The notes: generated from the sequence alone by a model not told the origin. DNA of 64,000 bases from Ciona intestinalis (GCF_000224145.3 NC_020178.2:516986-580985); one strand, 5' to 3'. Shown: positions 1-13,068, counted from the first letter of the stretch. Made by a program: numbers and translations.

Positions 1-21
1 TATCGAATGTATAAAAAGGTC

Positions 22-228
22 TATATAGTAGGTTAGAGTAGGATAGTCTATGTTTTCATCCTATTTTATCGTCACATTTGGTAGTACATAAAGAATATTT
101 GTATAGAGTTGTATAACCTTATCCTTTACTTTACGACTCTAAAAGAGCGTTGTTAATTGTTAAAAACATTATTGGAAAATATGGGAAATTATGTGCTAAC
201 GGAACCCATCTTACCCCACAGTACTTTA
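22..228 (+). mobile_element. MITE, family T2
   Basis: Starts TATATAGTAGGTT and ends CCCATCTTACCCCACAGTAC. Core landmarks are TTTGGTAGTA, CTCTAAAAGAGCGTTGTTAA and TGTGCTAACGG. This core defines T2 throughout; '+' is the orientation with TTTGGTAGTAAACAAAGAAT on the top strand. Confidence 0.85.
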
Positions 229-1811
229 CATTCATATATGGCTCATGGCTGTACTTCAAATAAGCAGGTATTTAAACCCATAAATATACCAATATTCGAA
301 AAAAAATAAAACGCGAATTTTTTACTCAAAATGAACCTAAATAACTTAACAAATTACCGTAAATATATACTGTATAAACTGTTTCTGCTAGGCAAATTAT
401 ACTCGCTTTCTGAAACCGCTCTTCTGGCAATAATAAGATACTGATATTTTAAGTCCTATTTATAGGTCGCCTTCGTCCAAGCAAATGACACCCAACAGCA
501 AAAAACCTGTACCATAAAATTTAAAAACACAAAAAAAGAACAGTTTTTCTCAAACATAGAACGCATATGCCCTATTACTTACTGTACAGCGAAAATTTTA
601 CGATTAAAAGTGTTTTATTTCGAAACGGACAGCGCAAAACACACACCGACTAATCTATGCCCCCTTAGACCCAATGATATATGACCTTGGGCTCATGGGT
701 ATTAAGAAGAGCTACAAATATGGCCAAACCCGCCCAACGAAAGTGAAAAGCAACGATAATACGTTATTTGCGAAAGAAATTTGATCTTAAAATTACTGCG
801 TGCTTCTAAGAGACAAATTCTTCTAGTTTACGTAATTACAGCCGTAATTATAACAGCAAATATTTCAACTGACCACCTAACAAGTTTGTGACAACTTGGA
901 AAATTTATCCCTTTTCCTGCGTATTAGTAAAAGCCTATATAAGCAGTTTTAATCTACGCAAAGTATGCTGACATATATGGTGGGGGAAATGGGACACCTT
1001 TTCGTTCTATTTTCTCGTCCCATTTGGTAGTAAACATAGAACATTCGAAAAATTATAAATCCGTATACTTACGACTCCCATAAACCGTTGTTAATTGTTT
1101 AATATAAAATATTTGAATATTACGTCCTAAAAATGTCCCATCTTTCCCCACCCTACTATACAAAGCCAAATGTTTATGATATAGCCGTCTGCGGGAACGA
1201 ACAACAACAACACATTGAAAGATTACGTATTAAACGGTAATTACATGCTTTCGAGCGAGATAGGCAGTCATCTAATACAGCAATGCTAAAGCCCTACGAT
1301 TGACTGACGTATTTTAAAAGGGATGACAGCTAGGTCGGTACGGAAACGAGCGATTTAAATTGCTGGTTAAAACGGGATAAAGGATACGAACACAATACGG
1401 TTTATCAAGCATTAAAGACGGTAGAAATTTATCCTTTGTTAAGGTATAGCTGGGAATATCGTTAGTACAATAGTGTTGGCTTAACTTAAAACGCTTGTGA
1501 GGTATTTACGTTTCAGGGCTTTTTTCCAAGCGCGTTTTTGTTAAAAAAGGTCGTAAATTTGAGTGATTTATCTGCCCGCCACACAAGCAGAATTCTAGCG
1601 GCGTAATTATTCATAGATATCCTATAAACCGAGTTCATGGAGATCTTATAATTGAGTTAGCGAAAATCCGAAAGCGGGTTCCGAAAATTTCTGCCTGATT
1701 TATTGCGTAATGAGGTCAAACTGAGACTAAGCGATTGTTGCTTGACGATGGTTTAGCGCGGTCGTTATAGCGGCTGCCTAGAGAAAAGGGGTTAGGGCTT
1801 GATACTACTAT
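229..1811. other. Intergenic, no gene seen
   Basis: AT-rich sequence apart from the T1 MITE at 974-1160. Open frames are short and show no splice-supported coding pattern. Confidence 0.6.
974..1160 (+). mobile_element. MITE, family T1
   Basis: Ends are TATATGGTGGGGGAAATGGG and CATCTTTCCCCACCCTACTA, with the core TTGTTAATTGTTTAA. T1 ends are perfect-type inverted repeats (TATAGTAGGGTGGGGGAAGA / TCTTCCCCCACCCTACTATA). Confidence 0.85.
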
Positions 1812-2010
1812 TATTGTGGGCGTATGTTTCTTTTAGCAAGACACCTAACGGCAATTTCTCCAACCCAGTGGTCACTAATAAGTTGTCCAAATTATCAGCC
1901 ATACATTAAAACAAAAATGTCAAAATTATATCCTTCATACATCAACACGTTAAGAAAAGATGCAACAAGTATAAAGCTTAAAGTTACATACGTAGTGACC
2001 CCTACATAAT
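1812..2010 (+). mobile_element. SINE, partial
   Basis: Body segment from GGGCGTATGTTTCTTTTAGC through CCAGTGGTCACTAATAAGTT to ACATACGTAGTGACCCC; head and tail are absent. Confidence 0.8.
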
Positions 2011-2294
2011 TTGTTTTGAGTGTCTTTATAACCCCAAATGCACTCAGAATCAAAGCGATCAATAATTGACTGGATTTTACGATCTTTTGGCGTTCTAGCA
2101 AAGTAGGCTACTGAGTATACTCTGCTGTAAAATTTCGTGACGTCATCAATTTGATGACGTAGTTAAGGGATATTACTCTATAAGAGTATTTAACGCTAAT
2201 TACTTTTAATGTATTTTGTATTATAGTCTAGGACTAGGTTACGAAAAACCGCGAAAATGGTATAAAAACATAAAAGTAATTTCATTCTATAGTA

Positions 2295-2494
2295 TATATA
2301 GTAGGTTGGGGTAAGATGGTCAATGTTTTTATTCTATTTATCGTCCCATTTGGGAGTAAAAAAAAACAATATTTACAGAATTATATAACCATATCTTTCC
2401 GACTCTAAAAGAGCGTTGTTAATTGTTTAAAACACGATAGGAAAATGTGGGATATTATGTGCTTACGGTACCCATCTTACCCCACAGAACTATA
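2295..2494 (+). mobile_element. MITE, family T2 (full length)
   Basis: TATATAGTAGGTTGGGGTAA to TTACCCCACAGAACTATA with an intact core. Confidence 0.88.
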
Positions 2495-2814
2495 CACCAT
2501 AATGCAACAGTATTTTCCGCGTGTTCGTATCAAACCCCATAGGGTTTAGGTTCAAATCCAGGTTTTGGAAGATCAGAGATTTCAAAACGAGTAATTCAAT
2601 TTTGTTCAAAACTTAAGCATCCACTTCAGAGTCGCTAAGTACTATTACATACACTCCACTTAAATATAAGTGACATTCTACATTCTATGGCCCCGTTTCA
2701 ACTATGCGTATCACAACACAGAAATCGATTTAAAATCCACGCAAAAACTGCGTTTCTCCCAAAGAAAAAAAAGGTTTTTAGTTTTGACAAAAATTCGCAG
2801 AAAAAAATGTCGTA

Positions 2815-3008
2815 AAATAGGCTGGGGTAAGATGGTCTATGGTTTTATTCTTTTTTTTTGTCGTCCCATTTGGTAGTAAACAACAAATATTCACAGAATT
2901 ATATAACCGTATCCTCACGACTCTAAAAGAGCGTTGTTAATTGTTTAAAACACGAGAAAATAGATATAATGTGCTAAACGGTATCCGTCTTGACCTGATC
3001 TACTATAT
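2815..3008 (+). mobile_element. MITE, family T2
   Basis: AATAGGCTGGGGTAAGATGG at the left; the right end is diverged (GTCTTGACCTGATCTACTAT). Confidence 0.8.
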
Positions 3009-3311
3009 AAGCCTATCATAATATTACTACCTAAAGATGCTTTAGAAAAACATTACACACATTGTATAAATACCAAACTGTGTACCGGTTAAATGTCAAA
3101 CAGGACACTGAGTAAAACATTAACCACTATGACGTATGTAAGGGTAAAAGTATATTTGCGAAACGCGTGTGTGAAATTAGGTGCTGAAAAATGGAACAAT
3201 TTCCGTCAGCGCATTTGAACCCCGCCCGTGTTTTTGTCAGCCATGATAACACATTGACGTAATACAGATAAGACAATCCTATAAATGACGTCATAAAAGA
3301 TATGAATGAAT

Positions 3312-3545
3312 GAAACTTATGCGTGGCGGGGCAATGAAAGTCTGTTTCATACACCTCGTGCTCGCTTACGAGTTACCATGTATGTTGCTTTGTGGGTGAT
3401 TATTTGTTTAATCTATAGCTGACAATTTAGACAATCCATAAGGTACCACCGGGTTACAGCAATTACTGATAATTATCTTGTCAAAGGACACATACGCCCA
3501 CATTGGTAGCAGCGACGAGCATAGAACCCGCAACCTTTTTGGCGG
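3312..3545 (-). mobile_element. SINE
   Basis: Tail GAATGAATGAAACTTATGCG first, ending near ATAGAACCCGCAACCTTTTT (reverse head). Confidence 0.82.
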
Positions 3546-4673
3546 CGTTTGTCAAATAAAATGACAGCTAGCTATCGAAAAAGGCGAACTTAGGTCTGGA
3601 GCTTTTAATAAATAGGACACCGACGAGCCTAAATACACAATATAATCGCGTTGTTATTTTTATGGATTAATGAAATACGCAATCTTCCGCAAACAGAAAA
3701 GATTCGTTACCGCATAACGCTATTATTAAATGTTTCTGAATATAATACTGCTAAATTTAAAAAGCTATTTTGTGACAGTTATAATACTTTCTAATATAAA
3801 CCAATGTTGTGGGCGACAACTAAATCAAATGATGACCCATAGGTTAAAAAGCATTACATTTATAAGTGTTTTATATAAAGAATTTTTTTTGTCGTAACTT
3901 TTACCATTATGCTACTCTATGTCATTACTATTTCACAATACCTCAGTTTTTAAAGTTAAATATTTTTTAAGTTGGTATTTCGTTCAGGTGCATACACGTC
4001 ATTAAAACTGAGTCATACTTAGGGAATTTTAACAACTGTGGGATTTTCGTTACCTAGGCTTTATAAATCCGCTAACACCCAAAGTCAATTCACGGGTCAG
4101 TTGAGACGACGACTTGTTATTGTTATTTGGGATCAAACGGGTAATTTCTCAATGACTAAACTACTTAACAGTAATTCGCGATATATAATACACTATAGTT
4201 GTACTTCAGCTTTTTAAGTCTGACCGCCCACATAATTTTGCACTAAATTATAGATACATCATCAAAGCGGTGTTTTTACATTCTCACACAAAAGCAATTA
4301 CCATGGTTAACTACTGTAGTCATTATAATGATATAGTTACCTACCAGTCGGCCGAAATCGCGTTTTAAAATGGGCCACCGGTGTTTTAAAGCGCTGAACT
4401 AATTTTAAATCGTTTGTTTTACACAGTGGTTTTTAGCATATAGGTCCAAAAACGCACACTTGGTGTTTCGTAAAAAACACCTAAAATACTTTCTAAAAAC
4501 ACCTAAAATATTTGTTAAAACTTAAGCAAATACATTTCAAATGCAAAAAACTGTCATCGGCTATTCGTATTCTATTAAAAGAACTATAAAACTGTAAACA
4601 TATATTTGTACTATACTGAATTCTGCTAGAAAAAATTCGCTAAATTATAAGTTTTACCGATTTTTCGCAATTC

Positions 4674-5048
4674 TAGTATAGTACGATGGGGTAAAATGGT
4701 CCATGGTTTCATTCTTTTTTCTCTTTAGTAGCGTAAGATAGTCCACGTTTTTTTACCTTTATCGTCCCATTTAATAGTAGACAAGGTATATTTACATAAA
4801 TATATACTCGTATTCTCGCCACTCTAAAAGAGCGTTTTCTCTAAAAGAGCGTAAAAACAAGATAAAAGGATGTACACACAATATCCGGAATTCGTCCGTT
4901 TTGTCTGTTTTGTCCGGATTTCGCTGCCGCATGCGGAACTTGGTAATGGGTCGCAAGCGAATTCGTACGTCGGATACTGTGTACAGCCACTTAAAGAAAT
5001 ATGCTACATTAAATCCTAAATGGATCCATCTTACCACACAGTACTATA
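4674..5048 (+). mobile_element. MITE, family T2, interrupted by another element
   Basis: The left half runs from TATAGTACGATGGGGTAA to the duplicated CTCTAAAAGAGCGTT; the right half ends ATCTTACCACACAGTACTAT. A palindromic element at about 4868-4993 splits it. Confidence 0.8.
4868..4993. mobile_element. Short palindromic MITE (TGTACA…CCGG family), nested copy
   Basis: Begins TGTACACACAATATCCGGAA and ends CGGATACTGTGTACAGCCAC, so the termini are inverted repeats. A second copy lies at 38791-38929. The shared interior includes GCTGCCGCATGCGGAACT. Possibly hAT-derived; the superfamily is not established here. Confidence 0.8.
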
Positions 5049-5377
5049 TACAACAAATACCCTATACCCGATTTTAGACTACATATATATACCATTCGTC
5101 CAGAATCAGATAACTGACAAAACCAGACACATTTTATCCCTATATATAGAAAACCAATTCGGTTTTACAGCCTATATTATCACCTGCATTATGCTACCAT
5201 TATGTTCTGATAGGATGTGTCATTTATAACAGGCCTAGACCACCAATGGAGTTTAGTTATAATCCATTCATATAACTGCTTATATAGTAATTGGTCGCTA
5301 TAAGACTTTAATATCGTGATCAGATTTAAGCGTTACGTCATTATATTAAACATTGTTATAACATCATATTAAATCCA

Positions 5378-5590
5378 GTGGTCCCTTGTGGGTTGTCTAA
5401 ATCGTTAGCCATATATAAAATAAATGAAAAATAGTTAAAAAGCGCTTACAAAGTAATGTATGTGGTAACTTGTAACCCGGCACGAGGTGTATGAAACAGA
5501 ACACTAGTGTTATAGCGACTGTCATTGCTCCGCCACGCGAGGATAAATAAGTTACATCCATTCATTCAAAACTAATGTAAATAAGTTACA
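5378..5590 (+). mobile_element. SINE, 5'-truncated
   Basis: CCAGTGGTCCCTTGTGGGTT through CATCCATTCATTCAAA. Confidence 0.82.
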
Positions 5591-5817
5591 CAATCTAATC
5601 TGTTCAGACCTAGACGTTATTTATTAAACTGGTTAGACTTATGAACTACAAACAAAAGTATTGACTACGTTGTCAGGCATATACAATGTCAGCGATATTG
5701 TATTGACTGTGTATGCGTTGTCGTTAAACTAAGTTTGCTAATGCTATACAATACAGAACTCATGACTTTGCAAAACACATCAATTATATACATATGTTGC
5801 AATACATTACAAAGCAT

Positions 5818-6012
5818 GTATAATACTGTGGGGTAAGATAATTACCGTTAGCACATAATATCCCAACATTTCCTAATCGTTTTTAACAATTAACAACGCT
5901 CTTTAAGAGTCGTGAGGATACGGTTAAATGATTCTGTAAATATTCTTTGTTGACTACCATAAAATATTAATAGATAATAGAAAAATGAACTATCTCATCC
6001 TAACTCAGTATA
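5818..6012 (-). mobile_element. MITE, family T2
   Basis: TATAATACTGTGGGGTAAGA to a diverged end CATCCTAACTCAGTATA; the core is in reverse orientation. Confidence 0.82.
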
Positions 6013-6417
6013 CAACACATTAAAACACAACTCAAAACTATACTATAAAACCCTATCTATATGCTTTATAATGGCTATGGGTTAAAACGTCTGCAGGAGT
6101 TCTTTACCTATGTGTTGTATACAAATTGAAAGCCAAAATCCAGCAGTTTCTGACAAAGAAATATCCGTTTTGTGGTTTTCTAGGTCGATCTAATAGCCCA
6201 TATATCCGTAAACGTCTTAATACAGCTCGCAGTAGTAAACCGTCGTTTCTAAATCCGACACACGACTGAGTTGTTGCACGCACACACAAAGTGACATCGG
6301 CAAATTTGTTTTTCGGATTACGCCAGTGTTTCCGAGAGAAAGTGTGAAAATAAAATAAAAGGCAACATTACAATGGGAATAAAAAATCAGAACATTTATG
6401 TAAACACTGACAGTTTT

Positions 6418-6545
6418 ATATATATATATAGTATTAAAGTAAAATGGTTTGTTTTTCAATCTTTTTCTTGTCCCATTTGGTAGTAAACAAAGAATATTTA
6501 CAGAATTATATAACCGAATCCTCACGACTCTAAAAGTTACATATA
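6418..6545 (+). mobile_element. MITE, family T2, 3'-truncated
   Basis: Left end and core up to CTCTAAAAG are present; the right third is missing. Confidence 0.75.
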
Positions 6546-6620
6546 TTCTGCGCCTGTCAAACCGCAATTATACTAACATATAATACTAACTAACAGTTCT
6601 AATTTAAACTTTTCCTACAG

Positions 6621-6698
6621 GGTTTCAACAGCGCATGTTATACCAATACGCCCGCACGCATTCAATGCCCGTGTACACCTTCTACTTCAAAGAACACG
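6621..6698 (+). CDS. Single exon resembling carboxylesterase/cholinesterase family
   Basis: A 78-nt open segment is bounded by a strong acceptor (cttttcctacAG) and donor (CACG|GTAAGC). In phase 1 it reads FQQRMLYQYARTHSMPVYTF then YFKEHG. The hydrophobic P-V-Y-x-F-x-F preceded by a helix resembles the A-x-x-x-x-x-x-P-V-Y-x-Y-x-F segment late in type-B esterases. No convincing partner exon was found within several kb, so it may be a relic or part of a long-intron gene. The other two frames are also open, which lowers confidence. Confidence 0.35.
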
Positions 6699-6961
6699 GT
6701 AAGCCTTAAGCAAAATTTTAACCTAAAAAAATAAACACATATTTCCGGATGGGCTATACGCGTAAACGCATCTGAAAAGCTGTCGAAATATCGAAATACT
6801 TTCTCTTTAAAGTTTACATCGAAAATAAGTGATTCGTAACGCCCGGTCGGGCTGTAAAACCTGGGATTCTGTTACGTTGAATTTGTTTGGGTAAAGTTAA
6901 CACGCTATACTGTATCGGTTAAAATTTTACAAGTATATATATAGTATACTGTGGGTAAAGA

Positions 6962-9525
6962 TGGGACACCTTTAGCCCATAATATCCAAATATTCTGATC
7001 GTGTTTTAAACAATTAACAACTTTCTATGGGAGTCGTGAGGATACAGTTTATTAATTCTTTTAACCAGACGAATACAGACATATATTTATACGCTATCCA
7101 TTATTTAATTCATATCATCAATACGTTTAAAATTTATAGTAAGTTAGAGTAATATGTCGATGTTTTGATTCTTATTTATCGTCCCATTTGGTAGTAAACA
7201 AAGAATATTTACAGAACTTTATAACCGTATCCTCACGACTCTAAAAGAGCGTTGTTAATTGTTTAAAACATAATCAGGAAAAAACAGTAACCAACATATT
7301 CCCAATCAGTGTAAATGAAAACCATTATGCAATTTATTTCTATTATTACAGCTAAAAGTGTTGTATACGCCCAAAACATTTTCAAAACATGGCCAAAACA
7401 CCCGACAGTTAAAAAATCTAGAATACATTCTAAACACACGCATACACACTTCTAACGCAGCGCCTAGACCACTTAACTTACATTAACAGCTTTAATGACA
7501 GTGTAGGCACTCAAATGAAATGTATAGTAGGGTGGGGGAGATGGGACACCTTCAGCACATAATATCCAAATATCCTGATCGTGTTTTAAACAACTAACAA
7601 CGGTCTGGGAGTCGTGAGGAAACGGTTTTATAACTCAGCATATACGCGTAATGCGTTTTGTAGCAATAATATGTTTTTCTACTGTGGGGTAAGATGCATA
7701 CCGTTAGCACGTGTTTCCTAAACGTTGCTATATAAAAGGACAGTCTTTATATAGTACATTTCCTGTAAAATATACATTAGCAGAAAATGATTACACTATA
7801 GTAGTAACATATGGCATTACCAAGCAATACGAATTGATTACGCCCACATAACATGCCCCATTACAAACTACTACATGCATTAAGTAATACATCTCACGCA
7901 CGTGACGTTTTTATGACGTGTGCCTACGTCACAAGCCCGTGGGAACAATTGGTAGCAGGATTCGGAAGAGAATTAGTTGCAATTAAATCTCTTTGTATAT
8001 ATTTTCCTATGCCTGCTCACTGATATATAAACATATTATGCCCTAGAATTTTAAAAATGTTAAGTATATTGTTATATGAATATATAGTAGGTTGGGGTAA
8101 GATGGTCCATAATTTCATTTATCGTCCCATTTGGTAGTAAACAAAGAATGTAACCGTTTCCTCACGACTCTAAAAGAACGTTGTTAATTGTTAAAAAACG
8201 ATTAGAAAATATGGGGTATTTTGTGCTAACGGTATTCATCTTACCCAACAGTACAACAACATTAAACTTCGTAATCATTTCCACTGAGAAATCTGTTTAA
8301 AGCCTTTCATACTATCCTTTCATACTATAACATATATACATCTCATTATAACTTAACCATTATAGTGATTATGCCATCCAAATACAACCTAAAAAAACTT
8401 CGAAAAAATTCAATTCAAGCAAATGTAATGCTGTTCTCTACACGCAATAACAAAACAAGTAAAATTTAAAAAATCTCAAATGCTTGTCTATCCCTTTTAC
8501 ACAAAATTTCTGCGACTTACAATTGAAATTTCTAGTACAGCGTCACATACTATAGGTGTAAAAGAACAAACAAAAAACAGCAGGCGTTAGTCGCGCTCTA
8601 CCGTTTTTATTTGTTTTTTACGCCTTCTATTTAACAAAAGGTTCGAAATTAGTAGTAGGTTAGGATAAAATGGTCTATGTTTTCATTCTCTTTTATCGTC
8701 CTATTTGGTAGTAAAGAAAGAATATTTATTATTTAGCAATTGATGTTAAAACGACTGTTCTTTTTGCTTCTAATTCCATAACTATTCACTGTTTTAATTA
8801 ATTTAATATTTGCTAAAGTTTAAATAGACAAATTAAAACCTATTAACATACATATATATATGTGTGTCCTATATCTTAATACACACAAGCGTTAGGTATA
8901 CTATACTGCTATACACTTAAAAAAAAGTCACGAAACTTTTGAAAGCAATTGAAACGTCTCCTGTGTGCGCAAAATCAATAAATGCGCTTGAGAGTAAAAC
9001 CATAATTCGATCAGAACACTTGACTTGCCAAATTACGTTTTGCGCTGTTGTTTCAAAAACATGTCACTCTACAAAAACGGAAGTCGAAATTTTTAAATTG
9101 CGAGCAATTGTAGCTTAACAGGCATTGCTGAAAGATTTCTGTCTTGGTTTACAGACACTAAACTAAAACGCAGACGCATTTTCAGACAGCAGTAAAATGC
9201 ATGGATACAGTAGTAGCTAAGAATTGAAATTGACACTTTTACTCAAGTAGATTTTAGCGCGTTTTAACGACTGTCGTTTTGCTGCTATAATTCCAATCTC
9301 TTCGCTGTTTCAATTAATTTTATCTTCGCTAATAATTAAAAAGATAGTTAAAATTGTGTACGTATTAGAACAAAGTATTATGCATTTTACATTTAAATTA
9401 AGTTACTATCCACCAAGTTACTGTCCGAAACATCTGTTGATCATGAGTTTAGTATCCAGACAGTAACTTGGTCCATCATCATGTAAAACAGAACATTACT
9501 CCAAATTAACAGTCTAAACTTTTTT
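6962..9525. repeat. 2.6-kb direct duplication, copy 1
   Basis: The sequence from tgggacacctttagcccata onward matches 10026-12629 with only scattered substitutions and small indels. For example, copy 2 has about 33 extra bases near 10808 and a longer MITE at about 11250. Copy 1 ends directly in 500 N. The block contains MITE fragments and AT-rich sequence and no supported gene. Confidence 0.95.
8081..8254 (+). mobile_element. MITE, family T2 (in duplication copy 1)
   Basis: TATATAGTAGGTTGGGGTAA to TTACCCAACAGTACA. It lacks about 20 bp of core that the copy at 11182-11375 retains. Confidence 0.82.
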
Positions 9526-10025
9526 NNNNNNNNNNNNNNNNNNNNNNNNNNNNNNNNNNNNNNNNNNNNNNNNNNNNNNNNNNNNNNNNNNNNNNNNNNN
9601 NNNNNNNNNNNNNNNNNNNNNNNNNNNNNNNNNNNNNNNNNNNNNNNNNNNNNNNNNNNNNNNNNNNNNNNNNNNNNNNNNNNNNNNNNNNNNNNNNNNN
9701 NNNNNNNNNNNNNNNNNNNNNNNNNNNNNNNNNNNNNNNNNNNNNNNNNNNNNNNNNNNNNNNNNNNNNNNNNNNNNNNNNNNNNNNNNNNNNNNNNNNN
9801 NNNNNNNNNNNNNNNNNNNNNNNNNNNNNNNNNNNNNNNNNNNNNNNNNNNNNNNNNNNNNNNNNNNNNNNNNNNNNNNNNNNNNNNNNNNNNNNNNNNN
9901 NNNNNNNNNNNNNNNNNNNNNNNNNNNNNNNNNNNNNNNNNNNNNNNNNNNNNNNNNNNNNNNNNNNNNNNNNNNNNNNNNNNNNNNNNNNNNNNNNNNN
10001 NNNNNNNNNNNNNNNNNNNNNNNNN
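9526..10025. other. Assembly gap (500 N)
   Basis: A run of exactly 500 N between two near-identical 2.6-kb copies. The round size suggests a placeholder rather than a measured distance. Confidence 1.
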
Positions 10026-12629
10026 TGGGACACCTTTAGCCCATAATATCCAAATATTCTGATCGTGTTTTAAACAATTAACAACTTTCTATGGGAGTCG
10101 TGAGGATACAGTTTATTAATTCTTTTAACCAGACGAATACGGACATATATTTATACGCTATCCATTATTTAATACATATCATCAATAAGTTTAAAATTTA
10201 TAGTAAGTTCAGAGTAATATGTCGATGTTTTGATTCTTATTTATCGTCCCATTTGGTAGTAAACAAAGAATATTTAAAGAACTATATAACCGTATCCTCA
10301 CTACTCTAAAAGAGCGTTGTTAATTGTTCAAAACACGACCAGGAAAAAACAGTAACCAACATATTTTAAAGCAGTGTACATGAAAACGATTATGTAATTT
10401 ATTTCTATTATTACAGCTAAAAGTGTTGTATACGCCCAAAACATTTTCAAAACATGGCCAAAACACCCGACAGTTAAGAAATCTAGAATACATTCTAAAC
10501 ACACGCATACACACTTCTAACGCAGCGCCTAGACCACTTAACTTACATTAACAGCTTTAATGACAGTGTAGGCACTCAAATACAATGTATAGTAGGGTGG
10601 GGGAGATGGGACACCTTCAGCACATAATATCCAAATATCCTGATCGTGTTTTTAACAACTAACAACGGTCTAGGAGTCGTGAGGAAACGGTTTTATAACT
10701 AAGCATATACGCGTAATGCGTTTTGTAGCAATAATATGTTTTTCTACTGTGGGGTAAGATGGATACCGTTAGCGCAAGTAATGTTTCCTAAACGTTGCTA
10801 TATAAAAGGACTTTAAAAGAATGTCGCAGTCCAAAATCAACTAAGTCTTTATATAGTACATTTCCTGTAAAATATACATTACCAGAAAATGATTGCACTA
10901 TAGTAGTAACATATGGCATTACCAAGCAATACGAATTGATTACGCCCACATAACATGCCTCATTACAAACTACTACATGCATTAAGTAATACATCTCACG
11001 CACGTGACGTTTTTATGACGTGTGCCTACGTCACAAGCCCGTGGGAACAATTGGTAGCAGGATTCGGAAGAGAATTAGTTGCAATTAAATCTCTTTGTAT
11101 ATATTTTCCTATGCCTGCTCACTGATATGTAAACATATTATGCCCTAGAATTTTAGAAATGTTAAATATATTGTTATATGGATATATAGTAGGTTGCTGG
11201 GGTAAGATGGTTCATGATTTCATTTATCGTCCCATTTGGTAGTAAACAAAAAATATTTACAGAATTATGTAACCGTTTTCTCACGACTCTAAAAGAACGT
11301 TGTTAATTGTTAAAAAACGATTAGAAAATATGGGGTATTTTGTGCTAACGGTATTCATCTTACCCAACGGTACAACAACATTAAACTTCGTAATCATTTC
11401 CACTGAGAAATCTGTTTAAAGCCTTTTATACTATAACATATATACATCTCATTATAACTTAACCATTATAGTGCTTATGCCATCCAAATACAACCTAAAA
11501 AAACTTCGAAAAAATTCAATTCAAGCAAATGTAATGCTGTTCTCTACACGCAATAACAAAACAAGTAAAATTTAAAAAATCTCAAATGCTTGTCTAACTC
11601 TTTTACACAAAATTACAATTGAAATTTCTAGTACAGCGTCATCACGTTCTATAGGTGTAAAAGAACAAACAAAAAACAGCAGGCGTTAGTCGCGCTCTAC
11701 CGTTTTTATTTGTTTTTTACGCCTTCTATTTAACAAAAGGTTCGAAATTAGTAGTAGGTTAGGATAAAATGGTCTATGTTTTCATTCTCTTTTATCGTCC
11801 TATTTGGTAGTAAAGAAAGAATATTTATTATTTAGCAATTGATGTTAAAACGACTGTTCTTTTTGCTTCTAATTCCATAACTATTCACTGTTTTAATTAA
11901 TTTAATATTTGCTAAAGTTTAAATAGACAAATTAAAACCTATTAACATACATATATATATGTGTGTCCTATATCTTAATACACACAAGCGTTAGGTATAC
12001 TATACTGCTATACACTTAAAAAAAAGTCACGAAACTTTTGAAAGCAATTGAAACGTCTCCTGTGTGCGCAAAATCAATAAATGCGCTTGAGAGTAAAACC
12101 ATAATTCGATCAGAACACTTGACTTGCCAAATTACGTTTTGCGCTGTTGTTTCAAAAACATGTCACTCTACAAAAACGGAAGTCGAAATTTTTAAATTGC
12201 GAGCAATTGTAGCTTAACAGGCATTGCTGAAAGATTTCTGTCTTGGTTTACAGACACTAAACTAAAACGCAGACGCATTTTCAGACAGCAGTAAAATGCA
12301 TGGATACAGTAGTAGCTAAGAATTGAAATTGACACTTTTACTCAAGTAGATTTTAGCGCGTTTTAACGACTGTCGTTTTGCTGCTATAATTCCAATCTCT
12401 TCGCTGTTTCAATTAATTTTATCTTCGCTAATAATTAAAAAGATAGTTAAAATTGTGTACGTATTAGAACAAAGTATTATGCATTTTACATTTAAATTAA
12501 GTTACTATCCACCAAGTTACTGTCCGAAACATCTGTTGATCATGAGTTTAGTATCCAGACAGTAACTTGGTCCATCATCATGTAAAACAGAACATTACTC
12601 CAAATTAAACAGTCTAAAACTTTTTTAAA
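10026..12629. repeat. 2.6-kb direct duplication, copy 2
   Basis: This is the second copy of 6962-9525, starting immediately after the 500-N gap. Divergence is on the scale of allelic difference in highly polymorphic ascidians. It contains the same MITE remnants (about 10205-10340, 10587-10690, 11182-11375, 11750-11830). Confidence 0.95.
11182..11375 (+). mobile_element. MITE, family T2 (in duplication copy 2)
   Basis: Counterpart of 8081-8254, with a fuller core and the left end GTAGGTTGCTGGGGTAA. Confidence 0.82.
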
Positions 12630-12870
12630 TATAAGTTCTGTATCTAATACACCCTGCTTTGACGTACTATATACACACGCAAATGTAAAGCTACATTCTG
12701 AACTGTTGCGTTATACAAAAGTAAACTTGTTTTCAGTGTACGCCAGATCTGACCCTAAGGCGACAGTGACTAATATGATCTAAATAGAGTAATAGACGAA
12801 TGCAAACATTTAATTATAAACGTTACATTTTGCGTATACAAATAGTTCTAGCTATTTCTGCATAACTTGA

Positions 12871-13068
12871 TATATAGTAGGTTGGGGTAAGATGGTATTT
12901 GTTTTGTCCCATTTAGTAGTAAACAAATAATAATAACAGAAATATGTGACCGTATTCTCACGACTCTAAAAAAGCGTTTACAATTTTATAAAAGAAAAAA
13001 ATGATTAGAAAATATAGACTATGACTATGATGTGCTAGTAGTATCCATCTTACCCTACAGTACTATAT
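12871..13068 (+). mobile_element. MITE, family T2
   Basis: TATATAGTAGGTTGGGGTAA to ATCTTACCCTACAGTACTAT. Confidence 0.88.

Noticed and set aside
6217..6567. 116-codon minus-strand open frame
   Set aside because: Its first third is the reverse of a T2 MITE (…LCLLPNGT…), and similar peptides recur wherever that MITE occurs.
9506..10033. Open frames across N runs (also at 49144-49713 and 63709-63935)
   Set aside because: Consist almost entirely of N; no coding information.
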